This document shows positions 1 to 11,470 of a stretch of DNA of 64,000 nt, in pieces. The translations under genes and the position numbers were made by a program. Origin of the DNA: Rhodocollybia butyracea (Eukaryota; Basidiomycota; Agaricomycetes; Agaricales; Omphalotaceae); NCBI GenBank assembly GCA_015501585.1, contig JADNRY010000123.1:62001-126000 (forward strand), in the 5' to 3' direction. Numbering within the stretch: the stretch's first letter is position 1; each line of letters opens with the position of its first letter. The notes beneath the pieces are model-generated. The model searched no databases. It was not told where the DNA came from and saw nothing but the letters and a program-made list of their open reading frames with translations.

Positions 1-481
1 CACGATTTTTTGAGGACTTGAGAGCAGGTTCTGTAATTGTATCATCTGTAGCATAGACTCTGCCAATCTAGAGGACGGTTTCTTTGTAGTTACTTCAGCT
101 CCAGGGTGTAGTCAGTGACTGGTCCAACCATGCGAACTTTGCATATTGACCTTGGGATCGACTATCCAAGGCCAGCAGTAGAGGGACGGGAGATGAAGAG
201 TGTCTGGGCAATGAAACGAGTTGCAATGGATCGCTTTGCATGAAACTTCAAGGTAAGCCTTCAATTCGGTGTATATATAACCTTCTCCACAACACTTCAG
301 CGGGTGTCTAAGAGAATACGAACTGATTCTACAGGACACGAAAGATGTCGACGCAGTGATACAGCCTGAGAGAGATTCTAGAGCCACTGAATAAACGTCA
401 GGGCCTTGGAGAAAGTCGTGACGGACCCGGGTAGTTATAAAAGGTATTAGGAACTCTCCAACTTTCTCCTCACTCGCACGA
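1..481. other. 5' gene-poor edge of window
   Basis: No convincing coding sequence is visible. The stretch probably contains the upstream region of the DUF1772 gene that starts at 482; a short minus-strand reading frame (112-387) lacks protein-like composition and is not annotated. Confidence 0.4.
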
Positions 482-1102
482 ATGCCCGCTCTTGTTAACT
501 TATCGTCAGATGTTCGTATCGCGGCAGCTCTTGGGCTATGTGGATCTGCCTGGTGTTCGGGTGTGCTATACTTCCATCCCTAACAACCACCTCTAACACG
601 TATACACGTAGGCGCATTGATGTGCTTCACGTTTGGTGGAGGTTCCGCTTTACTTGACCCCAGTCTCCCAGCCGCAGCCGCAGCCCAAGCATCCCTTTTG
701 TGGCGCCAACTATACTTGAGACGCAAAGCAAAGATCCCCCCCGTTGGCGTATGTACGGCCCTGGCTTTTGCCTACGCCGCATACAAACTCCGCAAACCCC
801 ATGCATTGAAAGCGATTCAGCGTACTCGCAAAACACTCGCACTCGCCGCCTTACTCACAGTTTCAATTGTGCCATATACGCTCATAATCATGAAGCATAC
901 AAATGCCGCGTTACTTGCAAAATCGACAATGGCGGAGGAGAGGAGCAAGAAGGGATTGGAGACAATTCTCGATGCCGGGACGAAGGAGTTGATCAAAAAA
1001 TGGAATGCGTTGAACCTTGGAAGAGGCACTTTACCGCTTCTGGCGACGGGTCTTGCGCTCTATGCCTTCTTTTTTGACGAACAGACACCAGAACTCCTTT
1101 GA
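482..1102 (+). CDS. DUF1772 (anthrone oxygenase-like) integral membrane protein
   Basis: Predicted small membrane protein of about 188 aa in two exons. Exon 1 runs from the ATG at 482 to 560, and a 51-nt GT-AG intron (561-611) joins it in frame to 612-1102. The sequence shows several hydrophobic segments (around GGGSALLDPSLPAAAA, VCTALAFAYAAY and LALAALLTVSIVPYTLI, and a C-terminal LPLLATGLALYAFFF). Just before the last one is the family signature W-N-x-L-N-x-x-R (KKWNALNLGRG). That hallmark, the length and the four-helix layout fit DUF1772, which includes fungal anthrone oxygenases; many members are not in polyketide clusters, and no PKS is seen here. The substrate is therefore unknown. The ATG at 482 is preferred because without exon 1 the first membrane helix would be cut. 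Confidence 0.75.
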
Positions 1103-2388
1103 GATCAAGAGGTTCAGGATAGACGGTGATATGTAGATTTCCAACAGCATTTTACATTCAATCCATGCAGTCTCAGGAGGGTTTAATGATGAAAATAATT
1201 CAGACGACGAAAACAAGACAATATTGGTAGCAGATACGGTGGTGGTTGAGAGAGTATTTGCTCAACTCACCATCAGTCTCGCGAGAGATCAACTATACAG
1301 TACCGAAAAATCGCCTGCTCTCGACGACAGACAACTGACAGACATACACCCATTGTTCCCATCCCACTTACTAAAAGAGAACTGAGTCAGTAAGATGAAA
1401 GAATAATTAAGGACAAGAATAAGAAAAAGAAATCAGTTGGCTGTTCTTAGTATTTTTATAAAGGATTCTCCATCGCCAAAGGCTCCAGAGGTTTGGTGTA
1501 AAAGATTTTGTCATCAGAGTAGGAATCCAAACGTAGACTCACCCTTGTAGTTCGTATGGACGACAGAGGATGAGCTACGCACTTGGAACGTAGGAAAATC
1601 AAGCGTTATTCGTAGAATTGATTTACTAGGGAACAACCGAGTTAGTACGTTGGAAGAAAAGAAGAAAAAATGGTCGAGAGAAAGTACAAGGAAAGGATAA
1701 AAAGGTTCAGAGGTGCAACTGTTTGGCTTGGCTTGTGCTCTGCCGTTCGTCAAAGCGTGAAAGCTACGACTGGGGCGGCAACGAAATCATCTTGGAGAGA
1801 GGGAGGAAAAAGAAAGTAGAAGAGAGAAACAAGCTTACATTATTGTTCCTACATTCCTAGCCAGGCTTTCGAACCCCAAAGCTTGCACTCTGACTGAAGA
1901 TTTGCCATGGTCGACGTGGGTGAAGAATAAGAGGTTGAGCAAAAAAAAAAAAATCGGTTAGCCAAATATCCACGTGACTCGACTCTATGAAGAATCAAGA
2001 TCACCGTCATCACGATTCACCAACACAATGCAATGCAGATCCCGTCGTGTATGTACATGTATCTGATCTCTTTCCAACTTGTTCGTCTTCAATAGCTTCA
2101 ATTGGAACTCATTCGCTGCTCCACTGTCAAACTGCTCCACTGCCAGCGGAGAATTCGTTTCTGATGCGCTCTACAGTAACAATATACATTGCAACTTATC
2201 AGAAGGTTCTCTCATAAAGCTGGTTCAACAATTATGGAGCCTTTCATCATCTCAGATGATGAAACTGTTCCCATAATCCCAGGCGACGCCATTAAGACAT
2301 ATTCAAACGTCGATGCGATGATGACATAGCGAATCTTGCACCTTTTTTTATTTTTGGATGCGCAGCAATCCCCACTTCTATCAGGACC
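1103..2388. other. Intergenic region, possible small minus-strand gene
   Basis: No confident gene. On the minus strand an ATG at 1908 opens a short frame beginning MANLQSECKLWGSKAWLG. It is followed by a plausible donor (GTAGGA) and further short open stretches down to about 1440, so a small multi-exon gene is possible. I do not recognise the product and the exon chain is not unique. The rest is A/T-rich with short unconnected frames. Confidence 0.25.
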
Positions 2389-4169
2389 ATGAACACTGTT
2401 GCTTTTGGAAGAAAGCGTTATGGTATTCTACTATGCCTGGTAACCCTTTTTTGCTCGATGCGCAATTCCCCGATTTATTTGTGTGATATACAGGTCGGAG
2501 CCATAATTTATACGACCACACTCTTGCGCGACGATGTCAGCCAACTCATGTCCTCGGGCCACCGCTCAATATTCTCTCCTTCTCCAGAGTTAGTAATTCA
2601 ATCCTCAGAAAGCCAACCTGTCGATTACAAGAACGCCCCCCGGCCAGTAGGAGAAGGGACTGCAAATGCAACACTTGTCTTCCTGGCTAGAAATTCAGAT
2701 CTTCCAGGCGTGCTGAGCAGTATGCAGCACCTTGAAGACCATTTTAATAAACGATTTGGATATCCATGGGTTTTCCTGAACGAGGAAGAGTTTAGTCCGG
2801 AGTTTAAATCGTACGTTGCCAGAAACGGAGTTTGCATTCTGCTTTATTGACACTCCCTTATATTAGTGCCGTCGAAGAACAGACCTCTGCGACAGTATCA
2901 TTCGGTCTCATTCCAGAAGATCATTGGTACCAACCAGATTGGATTGACGAAGAAAGAGCAACTCAAAGTCGAATGGAAATGGAAGCTGCAAACATCATTT
3001 ATGCAGGTGCGTCGTTTGGATATGCGTCAAACTATCGGCTATTTGACATTTCACCTTAGATAGTGTACCATATCGTAACATGTGTCGATTCAACTCTGGG
3101 GTATGTCAACAGGCATCAGGACAGGGCCTAGGCTGACCTTCAATTATAGTTCTTCTTCAAACATCCTCTTCTCCAACCTTATCGCTACTACTGGCGAGTC
3201 GAGTGCGTGTCACGCCTCGGGTATATTCTCTATTCCGACTTATGTCCCTTCGTTTTCCAGGCCAGATATACAATATTTCTGTGATGTGACCTACGATCCT
3301 TTTGACTATTTGCGTGATAACAAGAAAACTTATGGTTGGTTCGTGTTTCTGTGGTGGGTAATCAATCTCATAACTCTTCTCCTTCCCCTCCTCTTCCAGG
3401 TTTCACAATATCGTTCTATGAGTGGGAGAAGACGATACCCACGCTATGGGCCACTCTCAAAGGTCTGTTCCCGCGCTATCACTCTTTTGTACCTCGTTCT
3501 GATTTCACGGTTTCTATAGAATTCATGGATCTTCACCCTCAATATGTCGCTCCGGAGAACGCTATGACCTATCTCAGTGATGACGGGGGAGAAACGTACA
3601 ATCTGTGCCACTGTACGCGAGGTCCCGTATTTTCTTTCCTATATACTGATCGCGGTTCCGCTAGTTTGGAGCAATTTTGAGATAGCCGACATGGACTTCT
3701 GGAGAGGCGAAGCGTATCAAAAGTTCTTCGAGTTTTTAGATTCCAAGGGTGGATTTTATTATGAGGCGAGTAATACGCTGTTTACTTAGTTTATCGCGAA
3801 AACTAAAACCAAGTTAACTCTTTTTCCTTTGCAGAGGTGAGAACTTGAGTTTTTCCTTTCATTCCGAGAGCTGAGGAAAAGCATAAAACTAGGTGGGGAG
3901 ATGCCCCGGTCCACAGCATAGCTGCCGCACTCTTTATGCCAAAAGATCAACTTCATTTCTTCCGAGATATAGGCTACCGGCACGAACCCTTCCAACACTG
4001 TCCCAAAGGCCAGGATTGGAACACTGGAAAATGCAGTTGCCAGTCTTGGGATACACTTGGTGCGCCTCCTTCCTATTCTCTTTATTTTGCCTTCAGAATC
4101 CTGACATTGAGCTGCACAGACTACGCGTCTCAGTCATGTATACCTCGTTATGAAAATATGTTTCATTGA
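2389..4169 (+). CDS. GT15 alpha-1,2-mannosyltransferase (KRE2/MNT1 family)
   Basis: Type II Golgi enzyme of glycosyltransferase family 15, adding alpha-1,2-mannose from GDP-mannose to O- and N-linked glycans. A short cytosolic tail and a signal-anchor (ILLCLVGAIIYTTTLL, spliced across an intron after LLCL) precede the catalytic domain. The order of motifs is the family order: NATLVFLARN, YPWVFLNEEEF, HWYQPDWIDEE, YRNMCRFNSG then FFFKHPLLQPYRYYWRVE, CDVTYDPFDYL, SFYEWEKTIPTLW, FEIADMDFWRGEAYQ, RWGDAPVHSIAAALF and a Cys-rich C-terminus ending SCIPRYENMF. At least nine short introns are needed, and every junction I tried keeps the frame. One of them needs a GC-AG intron and a 2-nt exon (3835-3836), described separately. 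The last intron ends at 4119. Family assignment is certain; the exact linkage made is not. Confidence 0.93.
3766..3892 (+). other. Paired introns around a 2-nt microexon in the GT15 gene
   Basis: To join ...GGFYYE to RWGDAP in frame, the sequence needs an intron 3766-3834 (starts GCGAGT, ends TTTGCAG), a 2-nt exon AG (3835-3836), and an intron 3837-3892 (starts GTGAGA, ends AACTAG). The arginine codon is then built from AG plus G. This also reads as a stwintron-like pair spliced one after the other. A single GT-AG intron that restores the conserved sequence was not found. Confidence 0.5.
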
Positions 4170-5152
4170 ATTGGTTCAGCTGGCTGAATTAAACCCTCTA
4201 GATCTTCCGCTAGCCTCACTTACCATTACCATGATTGCATGCTTTGCAACAGATACTGTATCCTTATATATTACATGTGTGCTTTTCCTTCTACGTAGAT
4301 ATTGAACTATATTTATGGGATCTGAAATATAGATATAATAATCGTGCCATTGCTGCTCAACGAATAGCGAGTGGAATTACGGATTTCGCAATTCTGACAA
4401 TGGTCAAGCGCGTAGGACGTTTGAAGATGCCAACGAAAGAGAAATGAAGTGAAGTGAAGCCAATGTATAGCGGATCGTTTAGTCGATTTTAAAGTAAGTT
4501 TACAGTCGCTCCTCGTCGATCAATGTTTTCTTGGCGTATGTCGCTTCTGGTAAGTATCTCCAAGCGTTTTTTTCTGCAGGGTACGGCCTCTGCTTCAAGG
4601 ATGTACCCGTACTCGCCTATTTATTTCTTGTATATCTTTTCCGAGAGCAGCGCATGAACTCGCATGAATCGACACCTGGGTTGATTAGATCAGGTCAAAG
4701 CTAGCTTTACGAAGCGGGCCGGAATCGGAATTACACGTCATAGTTGTCCTCATTTGTCCTGCCGACGCAAACGCACAACGCTCAGTGCAAAAGCCTCACT
4801 ACGTTCATTAGCAGTGCACTAAGCCACTTAAAAATGAGCTACTTCACATGAAATCCATTCAGTTCCGGCTATGTATATCGATTTGCCAGAAATACGAAGG
4901 TCAAATGATTCCCTCCCACCGATTCTTATCTTCTTCTAGCCTTTCCAGTCATTCTTGTTGACCTACTGCTCTTCGCCTAGCGTCATGTGACTCTCCACAG
5001 TGGAGTTCCTGCAGCGTCTTACACCATCCATCCGATCAGAGAGTCATAATATCCTCTGTGTAATGCCCTCATTTTTACCGGAAAGCTTCCGACAAGGTGA
5101 GAGACAACTATATAAATAGAGAAGCGAACCAAGTGCCTCCACGCGCACAAAC
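4170..5152. other. Intergenic, promoter region of first P450
   Basis: No gene is seen. The right end carries a TATA box (next entry). A short plus-strand frame at 4235-4447 has no recognisable features. Confidence 0.4.
5109..5118 (+). promoter_or_regulatory. TATA box of first P450 gene
   Basis: TATATAAATA lies 35 bases before the ATG at 5153, implying a short 5' leader. Confidence 0.5.
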
Positions 5153-7902
5153 ATGTCGTTCGTCTCTCACTTCCAGGCGTACGTCAATGCTATCAGCTCT
5201 GACTATGCACGCATATTGCAAAGTCTCTTTATCGCTGCTCTCTCCGTGAGCCTTTGGTCTATCATTTTCCGTCGCCGAAAGGTGCAAGGTGTATCTACCA
5301 TCGGTGAACTCCCTGGGCCACCATCACCGTCCTGGTGGAAAGGAAACCTGAAACAACTCACCGATTTAAAGAATGGGTGGGATTTCCATCGGGCACTGGC
5401 GGAGTGTATGCATTTTGCCAATGCTAGGATGTAGTTCACGGCTGATGTGCTCATAGATGGACCCGCCGTAAAGCTCAACGGATTCTTCCGGGTAGGAAAG
5501 TTGCTTATACGCAAAATATCATCGTTGAGTCCAAACCTTACAGAACAAGCTCTTCTACACATTTGATCCCCAAGCCATGCATCACATTCTGGTCAAAGTA
5601 AGGATCATTAAACGCTGTGATATCAAATTAACGCCTCTTTAGGATGCGGCCTCGTTCTATCGGCTTCGCCTTAGGTGTGTTGTGCCGCATTCGTTTAGAT
5701 GTTAGTTGCGAGCTCAAGATGAATAGGTCTTCAACCCTTCTCTTTGGAAAAGGTCTACTGAGTACAGGTGGCGAGCACCACCGCAAGCAGCGCAAGATGC
5801 TAAACCCCGTTTTTTCGATTGCTCACATGCGCTCAATGAGTGGGTTTCATCGCATCTCATTGATGGATGGCAGCTTATGATCTTGGTTATTTTGCGGCAG
5901 TGCCCACATTCTACGATGTGGTTGACCAGGTGTGTCGAGACCCGTTATCCGCCAAGTGCACCTTCTCAACTATATTTATCGAAGCTGGAAACCGCGCTGT
6001 CGAACAGAGTCCAGAATGGACCGACAGAGGTGGGAGTTTGACTTTCCAAGTGTTATGAATAGAATGTACTGAATAGTTCCTCCTACAGATTGATCTTCTT
6101 GGCTGGATGGCCCGCACCGCACTTGAACTTATTGGCCAATCTGGGTTTGGATATTCCTTCGACAACATGGTAGAAGATGCGCCGAAGCATAAGTATAGCA
6201 TTGTTGTCAAAGATCTCGTGTGCGTTTTCCGTGTAGCCATCACGACCATACTTATCTGAACACTTACTATAGACCTGCCTTATCTCGATTGAGGGTCGAA
6301 AGAGACTTCATTCTTCCTTTTGCTCTCAAATTCATCCCTACCAGAGTTTTTAACCTTTCTTATGAACACGTTCCCATGGAAAGCAGTTCACGAAGTCCGA
6401 GATATGGTCATCTACATGCACCAACTTTCAGTAAGTATTTATCGAGAAAAGAAACTTGCCCTTGAGCAAGGAGACGAGGCTGTGGCGAGGCAAATTGGTC
6501 GAGGGAAAGATATTCTTAGTGTCCTGAGTAAGTGAACCAGTCTCCTATAAATTCTGGTCTTGACCTGAACAAATCGAACCAGTGAAAGAGAACCTGCAAG
6601 CTGATAATGAGGACAAATTGGACGAAGATGAAATCATAGGACAGGTTCGTCCAATGTCAATCGTTCCGATGTAAATCTTAACAGCCTCTTCTTTTCGCAG
6701 ATGACGTGAGCTTTTATCATACATATTTTCTAAATCCGATTTCTTATCTCCATCTAGGACCTTCATATTTGCAGCAATGGACACCACTTCGGTGAGCGCT
6801 GCATTTCTAGGTAGACCCTCTTCTCAAATACTGACTTGGTGACTCGCATAAGAATGGCATGTCCCGTATTCTTCATCTCTTGTCTAGTCATCAAGATGTA
6901 CAGGACAAAATGCGACAAGAAATAATTGAAGTTCGAAAGAATCGTCCAGGGGAAAGATTGAGCTATGACGAACTTGTTGCGCTGCCGTATCTCGACGCCG
7001 TGTGCCGAGAAACCTTACGATTGTAAGTTAAAGTTTCTCTGAGCTCTCCAGCTTAAACTTTGTATCACCTGATAACCGGGACGGTTGTGCAGATATCCTC
7101 CAGTGTCTTCCATTGATCGGAGGTTTGTTGCTACGCGTGCTCGTGTCGTCACAATTGGTGATATTTACGGATTCTAGATCATCTGAAGACAGGGTCGTTC
7201 CTCTTTCACGACCGGTAAGGGGAAAGGATGGAATCAGTGAGGTAACTGAGGTCTTCATTCCTAAATCCACCACTGTGGTAATATCTGTATGTTTTTTCTT
7301 CCGCTTTTGTACGTAGGTTGCGTGTAGCTTACTTCTTCCAAACCAAGATCCTGAATGCAAACCGATCTACAGATCTATGGGGCCCAGGTAAAATTCCCTA
7401 CTACCTCGACCATTCCGAAAGTCGTAGCTCAAAGTGGACCAGATGCACTTGAGTGGAAACCCGAACGTTGGCTTACGCCACTTCCCGAATCTATCATGGA
7501 GTCGAAGGTTCCAGGAGTTTATGCTCATCTGTGCGTCCAAAAGATCTATCAGGACATTAAAGGGAGCTTATATGCGTTGTTCTTCTAGTATGACATTCAG
7601 TGGTGGAGGTCGTTCGTGCATGTGCGTTTGCCTTTAACTCTAGACTCGCGTTTTCTGAATGGAATACAGTGGATTCAAGTTCTCGCAGTTGGAAATGAGT
7701 GCGTAAACCAACTCTTAGGCTATCATGTTCACTCACTTGCATGCCTTCAGAGGTTGTTATTTCCATGCTTGTCGAGAATTTCAAGTTCTCGCTTCCACCT
7801 AAGAAGGACATATTCTGGCAAATGTCGGGAATCTCGAGCCCTGTAGTTGTTGGGGGTGATGGTCATGCTCGGTTGCCGCTGATGGTGGAACTGGCTAAAT
7901 AA
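5153..7902 (+). CDS. Cytochrome P450, array member 1 (one apparent frameshift)
   Basis: Membrane-anchored monooxygenase with about 15 short introns. It has an N-terminal helix (SLFIAALSVSLWSIIF), a proline-rich hinge (LPGPPSPSWWKGN), the helix C region HHRKQRKMLNPVFSIAHMR, helix I TFIFAAMDTTS, the ExxR motif CRETLRL, PERW, and the heme loop FSGGGRSC. The loop is completed across an intron by IGFKFSQLEM, giving the invariant Cys ligand. All intron phases match the four paralogues downstream. One problem is visible: in the run of five T at 6347-6351 this gene has one base more than its paralogues, shifting the frame between FIPTR and TFLMN. This is either a recent inactivation or an assembly error. 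CYP family number and substrate are not assigned; the motif context is typical of agaricomycete expansions in secondary metabolism or xenobiotic oxidation. Confidence 0.88.
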
Positions 7903-8847
7903 GTAAATAAACTAGGGTGTTGTATTATCATCAGATTTCAAGTTTTTTCCTTATTCAAGCATTCACTTGCCATATGTAATGTCTTCCACTGCTAGAATAG
8001 CTTGCTTGAGTCAGAATAACATCTTCTAGACGCCAAAACAGGAATGTCAAAGCTGGGTTTACGCACCAAGCGGAGTCTGTAATTTCAATTTCAGAAATGC
8101 ACGGCTTAAACCATATACAGCGAAATCACTCATAATATGCTAAGAAAAATGCTTGACTCTTCGATGCCCTTTAGCAGAGCTCTATGTTCAGTACTGGTTC
8201 TGATAACCTCCTTTCACTCAGTATTACTGAATGCTTGACTGAATGAAATGTTTTGCGTGCCCTCATAAGATCCCCTTTCCTCCATATCGTGACTCTATCG
8301 ACGTGGTTGTGAACCGAGTAGCGCAAGCTGCCTACGTAAATATCAACCGTAGAAATCTGAAATGGGTGCCTGTGACACATATGCTGGACGCAACATTCGT
8401 AGCGCGAACCTCAGCTGTTTCCAAATGGGACCGCGACACATCTACCTGCTACCTTGCGTTTCAACAACTTCTCACTGATCATATCTTTCAAGTTCTCCTT
8501 TTCGCTAAAGAGGTGAAAGATACTTATCTCAAGGCGATAAAGAAATTGAGCGAGAGACCAGAAAGTATCCGAAGAATAACGAATGAACTTCACAGGCATT
8601 AAATAACGCTCCATATAAACTGTGGGTTAGTCCCCGCCCCGAACGCAACAAACGTGGGGAAGAATACTGGTTCGGAAAGCAAGCGCTCAGTGAGTCATGT
8701 CAATCAGGAGATTGGAAGCGCCCAAAAATGCCTTTTGTGACCATGAGTTTTGAAAGATTGAGACAAATCTTGGTGTTGCGAGAAGTTATTGAAGCCAGTT
8801 AAGTAAAGTTGGTCCAGTCCGCGTCGACGTCGTTCACCCGACCCTGT
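7903..8847. other. Intergenic between P450-1 and HSP60
   Basis: A plus-strand frame at 8243-8602 could encode 119 aa with a fairly protein-like C-terminal half (VKDTYLKAIKKLSERPESIR). I do not recognise it, and the opposite strand is also open there, so it is noted only as a possible short or broken gene. Confidence 0.25.
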
Positions 8848-8860
8848 TTCTCGAAGTTTC
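8848..8860 (+). promoter_or_regulatory. Heat-shock element of HSP60
   Basis: TTC-tc-GAA-gt-TTC is a perfect three-unit array of alternating nTTCn/nGAAn pentamers, the HSF1 binding site. It lies 93 bases before the chaperonin ATG, with an AATAAATA TATA-like stretch just downstream (about 8872-8880). Confidence 0.75.
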
Positions 8861-8952
8861 CGACTGGCTGACTAATAAATACACTCAGCCGAGTTTTTAA
8901 GCGCACATCTGTCTTGTTTTTCTTGCTCAGTTCTCTTTTATTTTTCTCAAAA

Positions 8953-10906
8953 ATGCACCACCTGTCGACCAACTCCTCCAGGTCTCTCCGACGTGCAGCT
9001 GCTAAGGTTTCAAAGCCCTCGTTAACTCGTGGCGCTCACAAGGAGATCAAGTTTTCGAACGAGGGCAGAGCCAGCATTCTCAAAGGTGTTGACGTCCTCG
9101 CCAACGCGGTCAGTGTTACTCTCGGCCCGAAAGGTATGCCTTTTTTTTCTTAAAACTTTCACAGCATCTAACGAACCTTTGTAGGTCGTAATGTTATCAT
9201 TGAGCAGTCGTTCGGTGGCCCCAAAATCACCAAGGGTATGTAGTGCATTTATACAAAAGTTAAAAGTATTCACGCAAACTATCTACAGACGGTGTAACTG
9301 TAGCAAAGTCCATCACACTACAGGACAAGTTTGAGAACCTTGGTGCTCGGTATGCGTTTTTTTGCTACCACTTGCCAAGATTTCGCTGACCTGTAACCAG
9401 TCTCGTCCAGGACGTTGCACAAAAGACCAACGAAATAGCCGGTGACGGTACAACTACTGCTACTGTCCTTGCACGAGCCATATATTCCGAAGGTGTCAAA
9501 AACGTTGCAGCAGGATGCAACCCCATGGACCTTCGTCGCGGCTCGCAAGCTGCTGTTGACCGCGTCGTCGAATTCTTGGCTTCGCAAACTAAGACAATCA
9601 CGACTACTGCCGAGATTGCCCAAGTTGCTACCATTTCCGCAAATGGTGACGTACATGTCGGTAACCTCATTGCTCAAGCTATGGAGAAGGTTGGAAAAGA
9701 AGGTGTTATCACTGTGAAGGAAGGAAAGACCATTGATGACGAGATTGAGGTTACGGAGGGCATGCGGTTCGACCGAGGATTTATCTCCCCGTACTTCATT
9801 ACCGACGTGAAGGGTCAAAAGGTCGAGTTTGAAAAGCCTCTCATTCTTCTCTCCGAGAAGAAAATCTCTGCTCTGCAGGACATCCTCCCATCCCTTGAGC
9901 TTGCTGCTCAGTCCCGCCGTCCTCTTCTCATCATTGCCGAGGACATTGACGGTGAGGCCCTTGCCGCCTGTCTTGTCAACAAGCTACGTGGTCAGCTCGC
10001 TGTTGCTGCTGTCAAAGCTCCTGGCTTTGGTGACAACCGAAAGTCTATTCTCGGCGATCTCGCTATTCTGACAGGTGGTACCGTCTTCACTGACGAAATT
10101 GACATCAAGCTCGACAAAGCTACCCCGGACATGTTTGGAACCACGGGAAGCGTCACTATCACCAAGGAGGATACTATCTTCCTAAACGGTGAAGGCGCGA
10201 AGGATGCTATCCAGGCCCGCTGTGAGCAGCTTCGTGATCTCATTGCTGACCCTACTACCTCCGACTACGACCGCACCCGTTTGCAAGAACGTCTTGCCAA
10301 GCTCTCCGGCGGTGTTGCTGTTATCAAAGTCGGTGGTTCCAGTGAAGTTGAGGTTGGCGAGAAGAAGGACCGTTACGATGACGCCCTCAATGCCACGCGT
10401 GCTGCCGTAGAAGAAGGTATCCTTCCCGGAGGTGGTGTCGCTCTCCTCAAAGCTTCTCTTATGCTTAGCACAACCTCTCCATCCCCCACTTCTTCCGCTT
10501 CCCCTGTTTCTCCCAACGCCATCCCCATTCCTACTGCCAACTTTGACCAGGACCTCGGTGTTTCGATCATTCGCCGTGCTATCTCTGTTCCTTCCCGTGC
10601 CATCCTTAACAACGCCGGTGAGGAATCTAGTGTCATTGTTGGTACCCTTCTTTCAACCTACGGTGCACCCGACAAGTTTGCTTGGGGTTATGATGCCAGC
10701 AAGGGCGAATATGTTGACATGATCAAGGCTGGTATTGTTGACCCGTTAAAAGTGGTCCGAACTGCTCTTGTTGATGCTGCTGGTGTTGCGAGCTTGTTAA
10801 CGACCAGTGAATGCTGTGTCGTCGATGCCCAGAGGAGGAGAAAGCAGGTAATCCTATGGGTGGAATGGGTGGAATGGGCGGTATGGGTGGTATGGGTGGA
10901 TACTAA
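8953..10906 (+). CDS. HSP60: Mitochondrial chaperonin HSP60 (group I, GroEL family)
   Basis: Mitochondrial matrix chaperonin that forms heptameric rings and folds imported proteins with ATP and HSP10. A basic Ser/Arg-rich presequence (about residues 1-27) precedes [20 protein letters not shown]. Introns near the 5' end interrupt [26 protein letters not shown] and the LGAR region. The long last exon contains the ATP-site [12 protein letters not shown], apical domain [34 protein letters not shown], and the equatorial [14 protein letters not shown]. The domain [11 protein letters not shown] is followed by a one-base shift (GCCC at 10828-10830 where GCCCC would keep frame). Past it the canonical [12 protein letters not shown] and Gly-Gly-Met tail ends at TAA 10904-10906. 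As read literally the frame instead runs to 10934 with a non-GGM tail. For an essential single-copy gene an assembly error is the likelier cause. An HSE sits upstream. Confidence 0.96.
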
Positions 10907-11470
10907 GCGCGCGCAGTTTGACGTTCGTATCTAGTTATGAGACTTGCATACTTCAACGGAGGAAGTCTGCTATGTCTCCGAAAAGGATAATGGCAGATAT
11001 GCCTGTGCTATCCCATTGCTTCATATGTATTATGACTTACACGCAACCTACTTAGATGTACCCTTCTCTTAATGAACCCAATCCCACTCATTCTATAATA
11101 CTCAATTTTCCTCGAATGAATAAGGAATCACACTACAAGTGTATGCAATTAGGCAATGAAGTTAGTATAGTCCGAAGATCAATTGACAATGCGTCTATGT
11201 ATAAGTGAATCGAGGTATATGTGCGAGTGCAATCAACCCGTTCGTGGTTGGATCTCGTACTGTGATACCCGCGTCAGCGAGAAGTTTGTCTGACAGCAAA
11301 GTTTTTGAATCGGTGCTTTGGCGCTCTTGATACTCACACCTCCAGGCTCGTAGGCCCCGGAGCTTTGACATGTGTCTCACACTAGGCGTATTAGCTCAAT
11401 GTGATTCAAGTTTAACTTCACAGTGCGAATTGAAGAAACAAATGCCTATGGTACACATATACTTAACTTT
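10907..11470. other. Intergenic between HSP60 and P450-2
   Basis: The 3' flanks of two convergent genes. A minus-strand frame at 11195-11380 ends in a fairly protein-like stretch but has no recognisable domain. Confidence 0.35.

Noticed and set aside
9318..9818. Long minus-strand frame inside HSP60
   Set aside because: Shadow of the strongly codon-biased HSP60 coding strand.
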